From a virus, in the IMG/VR virus record IMGVR_UViG_3300037847_001486, positions 1-44,854 of that record: a DNA stretch of 44,854 nucleotides. One strand, written 5' to 3'. Every line of letters starts with the position of its first letter. Position 1 is the stretch's first letter. The notes under the pieces are model-generated. The model made no database searches and was not told the DNA's origin. It saw only the letters and a list, made by a program, of their open reading frames with translations. Shown piece by piece: positions 24,497-33,870 of this stretch. Both the position numbers and the translations under genes were made by a program.

Positions 24497-25381
24497 TTAC
24501 GGGAAACTCTTCATTGCTTCAGTTCCAACTGTAAAGACAGACCCGCTGAATCTCATAGTGAAGTCCATGTATGTACCTCTCAGCCCTAAAGACTCTACAT
24601 TATTATCCTTAATAACTTTAAGGTAGTCTCCCGCTGATGGCAGTAATGCTGGGTTTAATTGTATCGTCTCTATCGCTTTTAAATTAAACCTATCTATCAC
24701 CTTAACTACGCGACCAAAGTTACCTAGTGGCCCAAATATTAAGTCTCCTCCTGTGGCTGCGGTTGGATTGCCTTGGTTTATCATCCCATCGAACTGATGG
24801 CTTGTAGCGAACACGTATCTATGCGTAGCCGAAGGGTGCTCTAACCCAACCGTAACTATATCTACTATCTCTCCAACGCCTTTGGTATATCGGAGGTCAA
24901 GCGAATTGCTTACGTCTCCCCTTATATATGCGTAATGTGTATTCTCTTTTGTTACATAGTCGAAAGAACTAACTGCCCCTGCATCACCTATTGTGGTTAA
25001 TGATAAGGATGGCTTGTCTCCTTCTATCTCTATTGTCTTAAATAGTTTTGTATCTAACGGTGCGTCGTTAAATGTAGAAGATATGTTTGCCTCAGAATAT
25101 CCTAGGTCTGGAGTCAATAGGGATGCCGCACCAGATCCTGATTGTGCTGTCACTTCTATTAAGTGCTCGGCATAATATGTACACTTGCTTGGGGCAAACT
25201 GAGTCTCAGTCACAGTCCCAGCGTTATTGACTCTCCTAACGGTCTTGTCGTGATGCAGATACAGATTACCACCCTTGAATGTGAAGTAATCATTGCTCAT
25301 GCTTATGGCTTTCTCAGGCCTATACGAATAGAACGTAGACCATCCAGCAATCTTAGGTGAGTATGCTACTGTATACGGCAT
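24497..25381 (-). CDS. Tail stabilisation-type structural protein, small separate gene (294 aa)
   Basis: The N-terminus AGWSTFYSYRPEKAI, then FTFKGGNLYLHHD and later a FNDAPLDTKLFKTIEIEGDKP block, are characteristic of the C-terminal part of long crAss-like and related tail stabilisation proteins (pattern GWTSFxSYxP, GxLYxHN, FPTxxKxFKTIxxEG). Here the region is a separate gene, split from the 1796-residue tail protein by an amidase gene. The ATG overlaps the amidase stop codon by one base (TAATG). The C-terminal half is beta-rich. It is probably part of the tail hub or needle; precise placement is inferred. Confidence 0.7.
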   Translation of the reverse strand: MPYTVAYSPKIAGWSTFYSYRPEKAISMSNDYFTFKGGNLYLHHDKTVRRVNNAGTVTETQFAPSKCTYYAEHLIEVTAQSGSGAASLLTPDLGYSEANISSTFNDAPLDTKLFKTIEIEGDKPSLSLTTIGDAGAVSSFDYVTKENTHYAYIRGDVSNSLDLRYTKGVGEIVDIVTVGLEHPSATHRYVFATSHQFDGMINQGNPTAATGGDLIFGPLGNFGRVVKVIDRFNLKAIETIQLNPALLPSAGDYLKVIKDNNVESLGLRGTYMDFTMRFSGSVFTVGTEAMKSFP

Positions 25382-26259
25382 TATAATTCTGTTAGCATGG
25401 TTAGTAATTCTTCTTGTGGGAACATATCACTCTTCCCCTTGTTGGTGTTAGAATGCGACCAAAGGCCCTTAACAAGCCCGTAGTAAGCGTCCTGATTCCA
25501 TTCGAAGGCATCAGCTCCCTTTTCTTTTATAAGGGCAGGGAGGCCTTCTCTGACGTTTATATTGTCTCTGTCTGCTATGTATAGTATCAAATCTCTAAGA
25601 GACTGAATCTGAGCATCAGAATATCTATGCCAAAACTTATACCCCTTGAATGGCTTTGCAAGCTCAACTACTTGCTCTTCATGAGCAGTATGTCCAGCGT
25701 ATGTCTTGCCATTCTTCAAGTACCCGAAGTTACATACCTCGATACCCACGCTGTTTGTATGCATTTTCTGCTTGCCGTTCTTCCCTAAATGCCACGCATA
25801 CCCTCCATCAGGTATACATCTTACAATCTCTCCGTCGTTCTCAAAGTCTGTATTGAAGATTGATGGGCCTCCAATAAGGAACTCTGTAGCGATACGTCCT
25901 CTAGAATCTCTAGCCCAATTGTTCACGGTTCTGTATGGATTCTGCCACCCTGCTGTGTGGTGAATAAATAGCCATTCCTTTTTAGTAGGACCTTCTAGGT
26001 ATTCACCCTTGGGTAAGAAGTGATTATTGATTACTATATCGTGAGTCCCACCTATTGTCTCCTGCCTATCTGTCGTAAGTCCAAATAGTTTCGACCAAGT
26101 GATAGGGCCTACAATCCCATCAACATCTAAACCTTCTTCACGCTGAAACCTCATCACCTCAGATTCCGTTACAGGGCCAAAGATGCCATCGGCATCAATG
26201 TCTAGCTCTCTCTGAATCTGTTTTACTTCTTCTCCCGTATGTCCTTTTCTTATTAGCAT
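25381..26259 (-). CDS. N-acetylmuramoyl-L-alanine amidase with peptidoglycan-binding domain (endolysin or virion lysin)
   Basis: Cuts the bond between muramic acid and the peptide stem. Residues 1-60 form a peptidoglycan-binding domain (GEEVKQIQRELD, DGIFGPVTESEVMRFQ, VDGIVGPITW). The amidase_2 domain follows, with LFIHHTAGWQNP (97-108), ATEFLIGG (124-131), AWHLG (His157), VGIEVCNFG (171-179) and FWHRYSD (His211). These histidines are the likely zinc ligands. No signal peptide is present, so release would need the holin. Its placement between two tail genes, overlapping one by 7 bases, also allows a virion-associated lysin. Confidence 0.92.
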   Translation of the reverse strand: MLIRKGHTGEEVKQIQRELDIDADGIFGPVTESEVMRFQREEGLDVDGIVGPITWSKLFGLTTDRQETIGGTHDIVINNHFLPKGEYLEGPTKKEWLFIHHTAGWQNPYRTVNNWARDSRGRIATEFLIGGPSIFNTDFENDGEIVRCIPDGGYAWHLGKNGKQKMHTNSVGIEVCNFGYLKNGKTYAGHTAHEEQVVELAKPFKGYKFWHRYSDAQIQSLRDLILYIADRDNINVREGLPALIKEKGADAFEWNQDAYYGLVKGLWSHSNTNKGKSDMFPQEELLTMLTEL

Positions 26260-29200
26260 TGATAGAAGGTTGGTTGTGTTGCGTCGACCACAGGGGCCAT
26301 AACTATATTCTTGTCTGAATATACGCCATTCTGCACTAATGCAAGTATATTTCCTGTAGTTGGTGATCCTGCACTAGTATCTCTATATAGCCCGTCAGCC
26401 GCTCCTGTAGTAGCATCCGCTGTAGTCCATATGTTCTTAGCCAATCTATTCCTATCGTAAAACGCTCCTGCTGGAAGTGTTGGGTTGTTGCCCGGAATAA
26501 GATATCTAGAATCCGTAAAGTAATTACTTCCTACGCCACTACAAGCTGTTGCAGGAACGCTAGCGTGGTAGTCTAGACTAAGCGTAAATACATCTCTCAA
26601 ATCCCATATCAAGTATAGAATATGATTAGACGGGTTGTTATATGTGAATGACCCTACAGTTCCCGAGAAATGAGCTGCGGATGATGGAGTTAGTATACCT
26701 CCCGTAGTTCCGCCACCAGAGGCCGCCGCATTCATCATAGCCACTAAGTCTGCTTGACTAGAGCTAGCGTTATAATCAGTAGCTGACAATAAAAACATTA
26801 GCCTATGTCCGTTTTGAGCCGAGTCAACAGAACTAGGTAGGAAGTTAAATTGATTTGTCGATGATGGCTTGAATCCAGGTGGCTCTAGTAATGCCATAAC
26901 AACAGACTCTCCATCGTCAGGTATCGGGTCTATGCCTTTAGTCCCCTGAATAACGGAATAATGAGACACTATATTGTTACCTCCCGTCACAAACGTTGTG
27001 TTGATCGAGTTGTAAGGTATGTCTGCTCCCGTCCCTATACCATGACCAAAGTCAGTGAACAGACCTGCCTGAGCAGCAGTAGTAAGAACAAACCTCCTAA
27101 CCTCTACTTGGTCGTTGTCAGGACAAGGCACAGAAACCCTGTATGTTACAAGGCTATTTGATGGCACAGATATACTAAGGTCTGCCGTGGTTGGAGTCTT
27201 AGCATTCTTGGTAAATGTAAACGTCTTGTTAACCCTTACAGCAGAACCACTACCGCCCTGCGTAGCTCCATTCCAAGTTAAGGTAGGAGTTAGATTACCG
27301 CCCGTAGTGTCTACTATATCGTATGAAGCTCCCTCAGTAATAATAGCATCCTGTAGTACTATAGTCGTGGCATTGGTCACAGAAGATATTACAGACTCTT
27401 TGCCATTGTTTTTGTTTCTTATTCTATGATTTGCTAGTGTGGCACTAATCGTCGTGAAGTCCTTCGCTGTATCAACTAAAGTCTTGGCATTAGCAGCACT
27501 CTTGATAGTGTAGTCTTCATTGGCCAAGAACTCGGAGTTAGACCCCACAGAGATGTTGAGCTCAGTATCTGAAACAACAGAGTTTACATTGTATGGTAGA
27601 ATCTCACCAGCCCTAAATATTTGATCGCCTGATGTTACTGTTGTACTGAATGATGCGTTACTATCTATAAGCCTTCCTTCAGCAGCAGACGTAGTCTGTC
27701 CCGTAGTTTTATTTGTTGATGCCAACTTAACACTACCCTGAAACTTTCTTTCTGAAACGGAGTCTATGTTGAGAGCCACGGCAACTGAGCCTGTTTCTTC
27801 TCCAAGGTCTACAGTTATATTCTTGACGGAATTTGGTTGCTCTGTACCCTCTGTATATACATAGTCACAAGGAGCAATGATAGCGTCTCTCGCCAACTCA
27901 TCATCGCTAGAGTGTAGTATGTACTCATCTATGTTTGCATCGTAGCCCCCTAGCTTTTCAGTATACTGACCCATCTTGGAGAAGTCATCTCTAAAGAAGT
28001 CCGTCATATACTTCTCAGATATAACTAGCATCTTCTCATCGCTATATGAAGAGCCATTCAATTGTATAACAGAACCTCTCTTTGCGTCTGTAAAGAATCT
28101 AGCAGGTCCATATCGAGCATAGCTTTCAGGATTCTTGCTAATCCCATACTCCTCCATTCTTGCAATCTGAGTTCCTAATACTTCAGGTATAGATGCCACA
28201 TCCCCACCACCTACAGAGTCAGATAAAAGATTCTTACCTGCCAATACATACGACACCTTGTCTTCCTGAAGAACCAACACATCGGTCATCCTTCCGTCTA
28301 TAACCTCTATAGTCCCGTGCGTCTTCTCTAAATCCTTGAAGTTCCCCAAGCTAAGATTAAACTCATTGAGTCTGTTTAGGTTGGTGTCCGCATTGTGTAT
28401 GCCACTATAGGTTATTGAGTCAAACCTTCTTATGTTCTTGTAGTCTTGGTTAGATACAGCATTCGCTCTTTCACCTATTTGAAACTCTTTTGTGCTAGTC
28501 CGGTCTCTTACTCTAAAGCTCTCAGCACCATTGCCAAACGCATAACAATTAAACACAGTAAGGTCACATATTGCTGATTGTGAGGCTGTTTGGTTTTGAG
28601 TATTTCCCGAGTGAAACTTGTCTCCACTTACGTCCGTAGTTATATCAAAACATTGGCTCGTTTCGTAATACAACTCATCGCTTATATCCTTTGGCTCCGT
28701 TTCAAAAATCATCAAAGATTCGGATGTGAATATCTCAATAGAAAGTTTTGCAACAGATTGCTTTCCTTTCCCGCTGTACCCCATTGCTCCCGACCTTATG
28801 GCCAACCAATACACATCCTCGGATGGAGGGTTAGTTGACATAGTTGCAGGAACTTTATGAAACTGAAACAAGTTCTTGTCGGCACTATTCTCTACATCAG
28901 CGTATATGTTAGACGTGGCGTAGTACGCCTCCCCTGACCCAAAGCCTCTATAGCTTAGTACCTTCTCGTTCGTTGGGGTGGCAAATGTGATTGGCTCTAA
29001 GGTGTTAGGGTCTGCCGTTGCAACCACCGCTGGCGATGGAAAGTACTCTTGAGTTGTTGGAGAGTTTGAAGATGTATCAACTCCAAGGTCTAAGAAGCTA
29101 GCTATGTTTTCTCCTACCCAAAAATCATAAAAATTATCATAGTCTTGCGTGGCAGTAAACTCCCTGTCAAACCTATAAATCTTTGACCCTTTATTGCTGC

Positions 29201-31643
29201 TCTTTTGGTTTCTTCTAAAGTCAAACTTAATCCTAACAATAGCTCTCTTAGGCACATTGAAATTTTCTACCTCAACAGCCGAAGTAGTAGGGTCGTTGTT
29301 TACGTTAAACAGTGGATATGAAACGTATGGAGTAGATGAATTTGTTACTAGCGTTCCATTAACATTTGCCCAAGCTTTGTTCTGTGCATCAGTATCGTTG
29401 CCTCCGAAACTTTCTGTTGTCTTTTTAATTACTCCTTGAGTCTTCCTTTCTATTTCTGCTGACACATCAAAGTTTCCAGGATCCATTGACATATATAGGC
29501 CATTGAACTGAGGAGATGCTAGACCTGAGTCTACAAGAAAGTCCCTTGGTTTAGACTCTATATCTATGACGGTTGCTTTTTCTAAAGAACTCAATGCCCC
29601 TGAAGAATCTGACTTTACAATAAGAACCTCATCGTCAGCCATCTTTGTTTGGTTGTTTCCCTCTAGCTTGAAGAATATAGTTTTCTGCTCAGGGTCTTGG
29701 TAGAATATGTTTGAGTATATCGTTTCATAAGCCCCGCCTGATGGCTTAACAAAGAACCTATAACTAGTAGCCCAAGCTGGTGGCTTTTGAGTAGTGGGTA
29801 TGTTTACCCTAATTGTATTCTTTGTGACTGAGTTTTCAGCAGGTATATACAAAGTGTTTGACCTGCTTATAAGAACAGTGGTTGACCTCTTGTATTCATC
29901 TAGATATACAATCCCAACATCGTAATCCCTATTGCTATGAAGACTTCTAAACGAATCGCCTATGCTTATGTCTAGGCTAGCCGAACTAATCTGCATGTAC
30001 TCGTATGATATATTCCCTGACCCATTATCTCTTTTTACAGCAGGTATAGTCAGGGTTATGCTTGTTCCTGAGTATCCAATCTTTATGGGCTCGGCCACAT
30101 TTGCCGTTCCCGTTCCTAGCAACGTGTATCCAGCAGGATTGTTATTCAACACACTGCAATTAAACACATCTGTGCCAAGACTACTAGAGCAAGAGGATGA
30201 AGATATTGGAGACACTATAGGGAATGATCCACTAGATGACGTTCCAATTATTGAAGATATCCCATCGGGACTTAAAACTAAATCCGCCACAGACGAAAAG
30301 TCTCTAGGCAACTTGTAAAAGAACGATATCGACGTTACCGGATGATTAGAACCTGGTGCACTCGCGCCTGAGAAGGAGCTTCCAGAGAACCTAATCCTAA
30401 ATGAAATTTCATTCCCTGCCTTCAGTTTATCTACGGGTACAGCAAAAGTAGCTGTTGCGTTTGGTTTACTAGTGGGCGTGTGGATAGTGTAGGTAAACGC
30501 AGATAATGTAGCATCTACAGTTTCTGTTCCAACCTCGGTGGCAACTAACTCCGCATTGTAGTCTAACTTAACAGGATTACCATCAACGTCAATAAGGTCT
30601 CTACCTTCTTCGTAGTTCCCGTACATAAGCCTGTTGCCCATTATTGTTTGAGCCTTAGCGGTCAATGGGACATTATCAAATAGTCTGCCTATCTCTCCCT
30701 CAGGAAGAACCGTGTAAATCTTACTATTGTCAAACACAATAGTGTAGTCAATATCATCAGCGATGAGTGATTTGTTTTTATCTATTCGCTCAATGACATT
30801 AATAACGGTTGAGTCGCTCAACTTAAATACAATGTCAAAGCCAATAACTCTAGAGGGTCCTGTCTTGACAGTTACCCTAGCAGCGTTGTGCTTATTGAGC
30901 ATCCCTAAATTATCGAAGTTGCCTGACTCTAAATCAAATTTACTTGCATCAAACGCCACCTCCGAGAATGAAGATAGTGCGCTGTACTCCCCATCTTGAT
31001 ATCTATACCTATACGCAAAAGATATAAACCTATCCTCTATAAAGTTTTCTTCAGAGCCATTGTCGAATGCAACAACAGTAGGTGAGCACTCAGGTGGCTT
31101 AACAATAACGTTTACATCATCCTGAGTTATTACGTCTACCAATGGTGATCCGGTTGGGAATGCGTAGTTCCTGTTGACGTTAATCTTTCTAGGTGGATTA
31201 AAGTTGTCCGTAAAGAGCAACATGTCATCAATCTTGTTGACGGCATTTATCCTATACTTAGGGTCAAAGTTTAGAACACTAGAGCTTACGACGTGGTATA
31301 TCAATCTCAACTCTACCATATTGTAGGACAATATGTAGTCTAACGCAGGAGCAGTGGCTCCCGTAGCATTTACCCCTCCTGGGTCGTGAACAAACCAATA
31401 TATATTTTCCTCAGCATCATCAGTAAAAGCCCCTATGCACTCTGCGAATAACGAAGCTCTAACTCCATTAAATGAAATCTCTGTTAGCCTCTCGTTACCA
31501 TCAGCCTCCTCAACAAGACCAATGGCTTGGTCGTCAGCAGACACAGCTACGTTAGTGGCATCAGAGTATTCACCCTTGGGTAGTATCCTGTTATTGAAGG
31601 ACTTGTTCATATAGCCCTTCTCAAAACTTCTAATTAGCTTCAT
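26253..31643 (-). CDS. Long tail stabilisation/adsorption protein (1796 aa)
   Basis: The N-terminus (RSFEKGYMNKSFNNRILPKGEYSDATNVAVS, given here only as its start FEKGYMNKSFNNRILPKGEY) and the following GLVEEADGNERL match the beginning of the long stabilisation proteins of crAss-like and related podoviruses. Those proteins sit around the tail barrel and hold receptor-binding parts. The middle is beta-rich with Ser/Thr-rich Ig-like stretches. A block near residues 1190-1260 (DDFSKMGQYTEKLGGYDANI) is also typical. It overlaps the ring-protein gene by 4 bases upstream and the amidase gene by 7 bases downstream. Its usual C-terminal GWTSF region is missing and seems to be the separate 294-residue gene. 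Confidence 0.75.
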   Translation of the reverse strand: MKLIRSFEKGYMNKSFNNRILPKGEYSDATNVAVSADDQAIGLVEEADGNERLTEISFNGVRASLFAECIGAFTDDAEENIYWFVHDPGGVNATGATAPALDYILSYNMVELRLIYHVVSSSVLNFDPKYRINAVNKIDDMLLFTDNFNPPRKINVNRNYAFPTGSPLVDVITQDDVNVIVKPPECSPTVVAFDNGSEENFIEDRFISFAYRYRYQDGEYSALSSFSEVAFDASKFDLESGNFDNLGMLNKHNAARVTVKTGPSRVIGFDIVFKLSDSTVINVIERIDKNKSLIADDIDYTIVFDNSKIYTVLPEGEIGRLFDNVPLTAKAQTIMGNRLMYGNYEEGRDLIDVDGNPVKLDYNAELVATEVGTETVDATLSAFTYTIHTPTSKPNATATFAVPVDKLKAGNEISFRIRFSGSSFSGASAPGSNHPVTSISFFYKLPRDFSSVADLVLSPDGISSIIGTSSSGSFPIVSPISSSSCSSSLGTDVFNCSVLNNNPAGYTLLGTGTANVAEPIKIGYSGTSITLTIPAVKRDNGSGNISYEYMQISSASLDISIGDSFRSLHSNRDYDVGIVYLDEYKRSTTVLISRSNTLYIPAENSVTKNTIRVNIPTTQKPPAWATSYRFFVKPSGGAYETIYSNIFYQDPEQKTIFFKLEGNNQTKMADDEVLIVKSDSSGALSSLEKATVIDIESKPRDFLVDSGLASPQFNGLYMSMDPGNFDVSAEIERKTQGVIKKTTESFGGNDTDAQNKAWANVNGTLVTNSSTPYVSYPLFNVNNDPTTSAVEVENFNVPKRAIVRIKFDFRRNQKSSNKGSKIYRFDREFTATQDYDNFYDFWVGENIASFLDLGVDTSSNSPTTQEYFPSPAVVATADPNTLEPITFATPTNEKVLSYRGFGSGEAYYATSNIYADVENSADKNLFQFHKVPATMSTNPPSEDVYWLAIRSGAMGYSGKGKQSVAKLSIEIFTSESLMIFETEPKDISDELYYETSQCFDITTDVSGDKFHSGNTQNQTASQSAICDLTVFNCYAFGNGAESFRVRDRTSTKEFQIGERANAVSNQDYKNIRRFDSITYSGIHNADTNLNRLNEFNLSLGNFKDLEKTHGTIEVIDGRMTDVLVLQEDKVSYVLAGKNLLSDSVGGGDVASIPEVLGTQIARMEEYGISKNPESYARYGPARFFTDAKRGSVIQLNGSSYSDEKMLVISEKYMTDFFRDDFSKMGQYTEKLGGYDANIDEYILHSSDDELARDAIIAPCDYVYTEGTEQPNSVKNITVDLGEETGSVAVALNIDSVSERKFQGSVKLASTNKTTGQTTSAAEGRLIDSNASFSTTVTSGDQIFRAGEILPYNVNSVVSDTELNISVGSNSEFLANEDYTIKSAANAKTLVDTAKDFTTISATLANHRIRNKNNGKESVISSVTNATTIVLQDAIITEGASYDIVDTTGGNLTPTLTWNGATQGGSGSAVRVNKTFTFTKNAKTPTTADLSISVPSNSLVTYRVSVPCPDNDQVEVRRFVLTTAAQAGLFTDFGHGIGTGADIPYNSINTTFVTGGNNIVSHYSVIQGTKGIDPIPDDGESVVMALLEPPGFKPSSTNQFNFLPSSVDSAQNGHRLMFLLSATDYNASSSQADLVAMMNAAASGGGTTGGILTPSSAAHFSGTVGSFTYNNPSNHILYLIWDLRDVFTLSLDYHASVPATACSGVGSNYFTDSRYLIPGNNPTLPAGAFYDRNRLAKNIWTTADATTGAADGLYRDTSAGSPTTGNILALVQNGVYSDKNIVMAPVVDATQPTFYQC

Positions 31644-32563
31644 TTAATTGTTTTATGTTGACCCCTAAGGTTCATCAGAAGTCTACCGGGGTGCATATTA
31701 CTCATTCGTATCTTTGCGTTTCTAAGTAAAGATGACTTATCTCTTTTAGCATTTAATACAACGTACTGCTGTATGCCTGCTCTATTGTTCAGTAATGAAT
31801 ACTTAATGTACGCATATACATACTCTTCAAATAGTTTATTTACCGTAACCAAGGAATCGTCTCCTCCCTCCATTCCATCTGATATATATTCTAGGAGGCA
31901 CGTTTGACCTGCCATATCAGATGAGAAGTTTATGACTCCTGACTTGTTGTCTATCCTGAATGTAGGGTTTGAGTTTGCTGTCTCAGTGTTTAAGCCATAT
32001 CTACCTCCAATGGCATAATCAAAACACCAGCATCCATCAATACAATAACCCATAGTGTTATGGAATGGGCTAGATTCATTTAGATATAAAGTCTTGGCTG
32101 TGGAATTTATTCTAGCTAAATCTATCCCCGATCTTTCAGGTTCAAGTATCTCACCCTCTTCATCAAACAGAATCCTACAGTCATTGTCTTGAAGGTACGC
32201 CTTCGCGCTATTGGCCTGAATGTTCTCGGTCAATGGGAATAACGCCCCATCTTTAAACAGAGATATCCTAACCCAGTTCACATAGTTGTGTGGTAGTATA
32301 AATCTTAGGTCGTCGCATACATCAAGCTCTAGTGCTTTGATTTCTTTGAAGGCATCGTAGTTGAGTTCTTGAATAGCTCTCTTAGCATGGAACAACACCT
32401 TCTGCTTGGGCACGTTAGCCAATAGCTCATTGTTACCCATATACATCAAGATGAAGTTGTTTACAATGTCCTTTAGCGACACGTACTGATAAGACCCCCA
32501 ATTGGCATTCTCAGGAGTTGCTCCTGCATTTTCATAATATTGATATCCTGATAAGTATGGCAT
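31640..32563 (-). CDS. Ring/tail-connector protein (307 aa)
   Basis: The pattern YVSLKDIVNNFILMYMGNNE, then VLFHAKRAIQELNYDAFKEI and ILPHNYVNWVRISLFKDG, corresponds to the ring (head-tail connector) proteins of crAss-like and marine Bacteroidetes podoviruses, comparable in place to the T7 adaptor. It should form a ring between portal and tail. It overlaps the next gene by 4 bases and shares one base with the gene before, so the ring proteins and the stabilisation protein are made as one unit. Length is normal for the group. Confidence 0.78.
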   Translation of the reverse strand: MPYLSGYQYYENAGATPENANWGSYQYVSLKDIVNNFILMYMGNNELLANVPKQKVLFHAKRAIQELNYDAFKEIKALELDVCDDLRFILPHNYVNWVRISLFKDGALFPLTENIQANSAKAYLQDNDCRILFDEEGEILEPERSGIDLARINSTAKTLYLNESSPFHNTMGYCIDGCWCFDYAIGGRYGLNTETANSNPTFRIDNKSGVINFSSDMAGQTCLLEYISDGMEGGDDSLVTVNKLFEEYVYAYIKYSLLNNRAGIQQYVVLNAKRDKSSLLRNAKIRMSNMHPGRLLMNLRGQHKTIK

Positions 32564-33513
32564 TATCTATCCTCTTTAGTTTCTAAAGTTGTTTGACCAA
32601 GTGCGTACTGAGTTACAGCAGGCTCTCTTATTTCTATTCCTGCATACTCTAATATCTTGTAAACTAGAACAGGTAGCTCTGATTCTGGAAGTTCAAAGTC
32701 TTGATAGTCTGCAGCTGATTGGTTGAAGTTATTACCGATGTAAGTCCACTTAGGGTCTTTAGGGTATCGTATGTAGTTGGCTATGATTATCCCTGTATTC
32801 GGAAGAGTATTTGGATACACCGTAACGCCATAGTCACTAACCGTATATACCGGGAATATAGTAGATGGTGCTGTTAGGTTTGATGCCAACAGTTTATGTA
32901 TTTTACTTTTTTCTTGGTGCTCAATCTCCGTGCTAGATGTAGGGAATACTTGGTATCCGTTACCTGATGCAAACATAAGATCCGTAGACACGTTGACATT
33001 GTTCCCATCTATAACATTAGTAATATACCCAAACGCCCTAGTTGTAGTATTCACAATTGGAGCACCCTCCATAGCAGATGTAAATGTTGTAGACCCACTC
33101 GTGTCTTGAAGGTTGAAACTAGTAGATGCTCCACTAGCAGTACCTGTCAATGTCGCAGCCCCATAGTGCATCAGCGTGTTAAGGAAGTACGAATCACTTG
33201 GCTGAGAAAGAATATGAGAACCGCTGACAGATGAGCTAGCAACATACAATGGAGTTGACGTAGAGAACTCCTCGATAAGTTTTAGCTTCCTCTTGGCTAG
33301 GTCAGCAAAGTCATCGTTAGATGCCACTGATGCCCCTAGTATTGTTGTCCTTTTATTCTGCTTGTTGACCTGGTGATTGTAGTCGTACATCAGCTGTGTG
33401 AAAATATCTAGCTGTGCCTTAACTGCATATCTGTTAAAGTCGGTTGGGGTAATGTATCCAAAGTTCTCTTTGTTTGCTATAGCGAGTACAGTCTCTCTAA
33501 CTTCGTTAATCAT
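32563..33513 (-). CDS. Ring/tail-connector protein (316 aa)
   Basis: Begins MINEVRETVLAIANKENFGY, followed by TPTDFNRYAVKAQLDIF, a start recognised from the second ring protein of crAss-like and related phages. A Ser/Thr/Gly-rich central segment (about residues 118-185, LTGTASGASTSFNLQD onward) looks like an inserted beta domain that might project outward. The C-terminal part (VLVYKILEYAGIEIREP) is helical. It is the first gene after a strong terminator, and a TATCTTTA promoter-like motif stands 5 bases before its ATG, suggesting an independently started connector/tail unit. Confidence 0.75.
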   Translation of the reverse strand: MINEVRETVLAIANKENFGYITPTDFNRYAVKAQLDIFTQLMYDYNHQVNKQNKRTTILGASVASNDDFADLAKRKLKLIEEFSTSTPLYVASSSVSGSHILSQPSDSYFLNTLMHYGAATLTGTASGASTSFNLQDTSGSTTFTSAMEGAPIVNTTTRAFGYITNVIDGNNVNVSTDLMFASGNGYQVFPTSSTEIEHQEKSKIHKLLASNLTAPSTIFPVYTVSDYGVTVYPNTLPNTGIIIANYIRYPKDPKWTYIGNNFNQSAADYQDFELPESELPVLVYKILEYAGIEIREPAVTQYALGQTTLETKEDR

Positions 33514-33518
33514 AACGC

Positions 33519-33531
33519 TAAAGATACAAAA
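33519..33531 (-). promoter_or_regulatory. Promoter-like motif TATCTTTA 5 bases before the ring-protein ATG
   Basis: On the - strand TTTTG is followed immediately by TATCTTTA (33526-33519), 5 bases and the ATG at 33513. It lies right after an intrinsic terminator, as expected for a terminator-promoter couplet. The arrangement is the same as at 24483-24495. If used, the transcript would be nearly leaderless. Confidence 0.45.
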
Positions 33532-33532
33532 T

Positions 33533-33557
33533 AAAAAAGGGGTCGAAACCGACCCCT
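33533..33557 (-). terminator. Intrinsic terminator after the small paralogue pair
   Basis: On the - strand AGGGGTCG pairs with CGACCCCT (8 base pairs, loop GTTT), followed by TTTTTATTTT. It starts 22 bases after the stop of the 84-residue gene and should end transcription before the ring-protein gene. Confidence 0.9.
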
Positions 33558-33579
33558 AATTAATGATTGACAATAAGTC

Positions 33580-33834
33580 TTATGATATGCCCGTTGGCGT
33601 AATAGTTAGTGACTCCACCTCGTGTACAACCTCATCCCATTTAGTTGGTAGAGCTGCTACGATTGCATCTTCTAGTTCTGCAATGTTAGGCCTAGGGTCT
33701 GTCCCATGAGTTATAGTTACAGTGGTATTGTCGTCATAAGTAACAACAAGGTCGTTGGTACTTCTAACAATTTTAACAATTCCGTTTACTAAGATTAACC
33801 TTGATATTGAAGGTAGTTTAAGATATTTTTCCAC
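33580..33834 (-). CDS. Small structural-type protein, paralogue B (84 aa)
   Basis: Begins MEKYLKLPSISRLILVNGIV and is clearly a tandem paralogue of the 85-residue protein encoded just upstream: both share MEKYLK, a KIVRS turn, a V-I-HG-DP strand-turn, a LEDAI helix and an ESL-TPTG end. The fold looks beta-rich with one helix. Its place between capsid and connector genes, in a separately terminated unit, suggests a minor virion or head decoration protein; this is inference. A terminator follows 22 bases downstream. Confidence 0.7.
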   Translation of the reverse strand: MEKYLKLPSISRLILVNGIVKIVRSTNDLVVTYDDNTTVTITHGTDPRPNIAELEDAIVAALPTKWDEVVHEVESLTITPTGIS

Positions 33835-33842
33835 GATGATAA

Positions 33843-33862
33843 TTTATGGTAATTAAAAAAAT
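33843..33862. repeat. Duplicated 20-base leader sequence (copy B)
   Basis: The sequence TTATGGTAATTAAAAAAATA occurs here just upstream of the 84-residue gene and again upstream of the 85-residue paralogue (about 34140-34159). It shows that the gene duplication included the 5' leader, or that the A/T-rich leader has a shared translational role. Confidence 0.7.
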
Positions 33863-33870
33863 ATTGTTTA

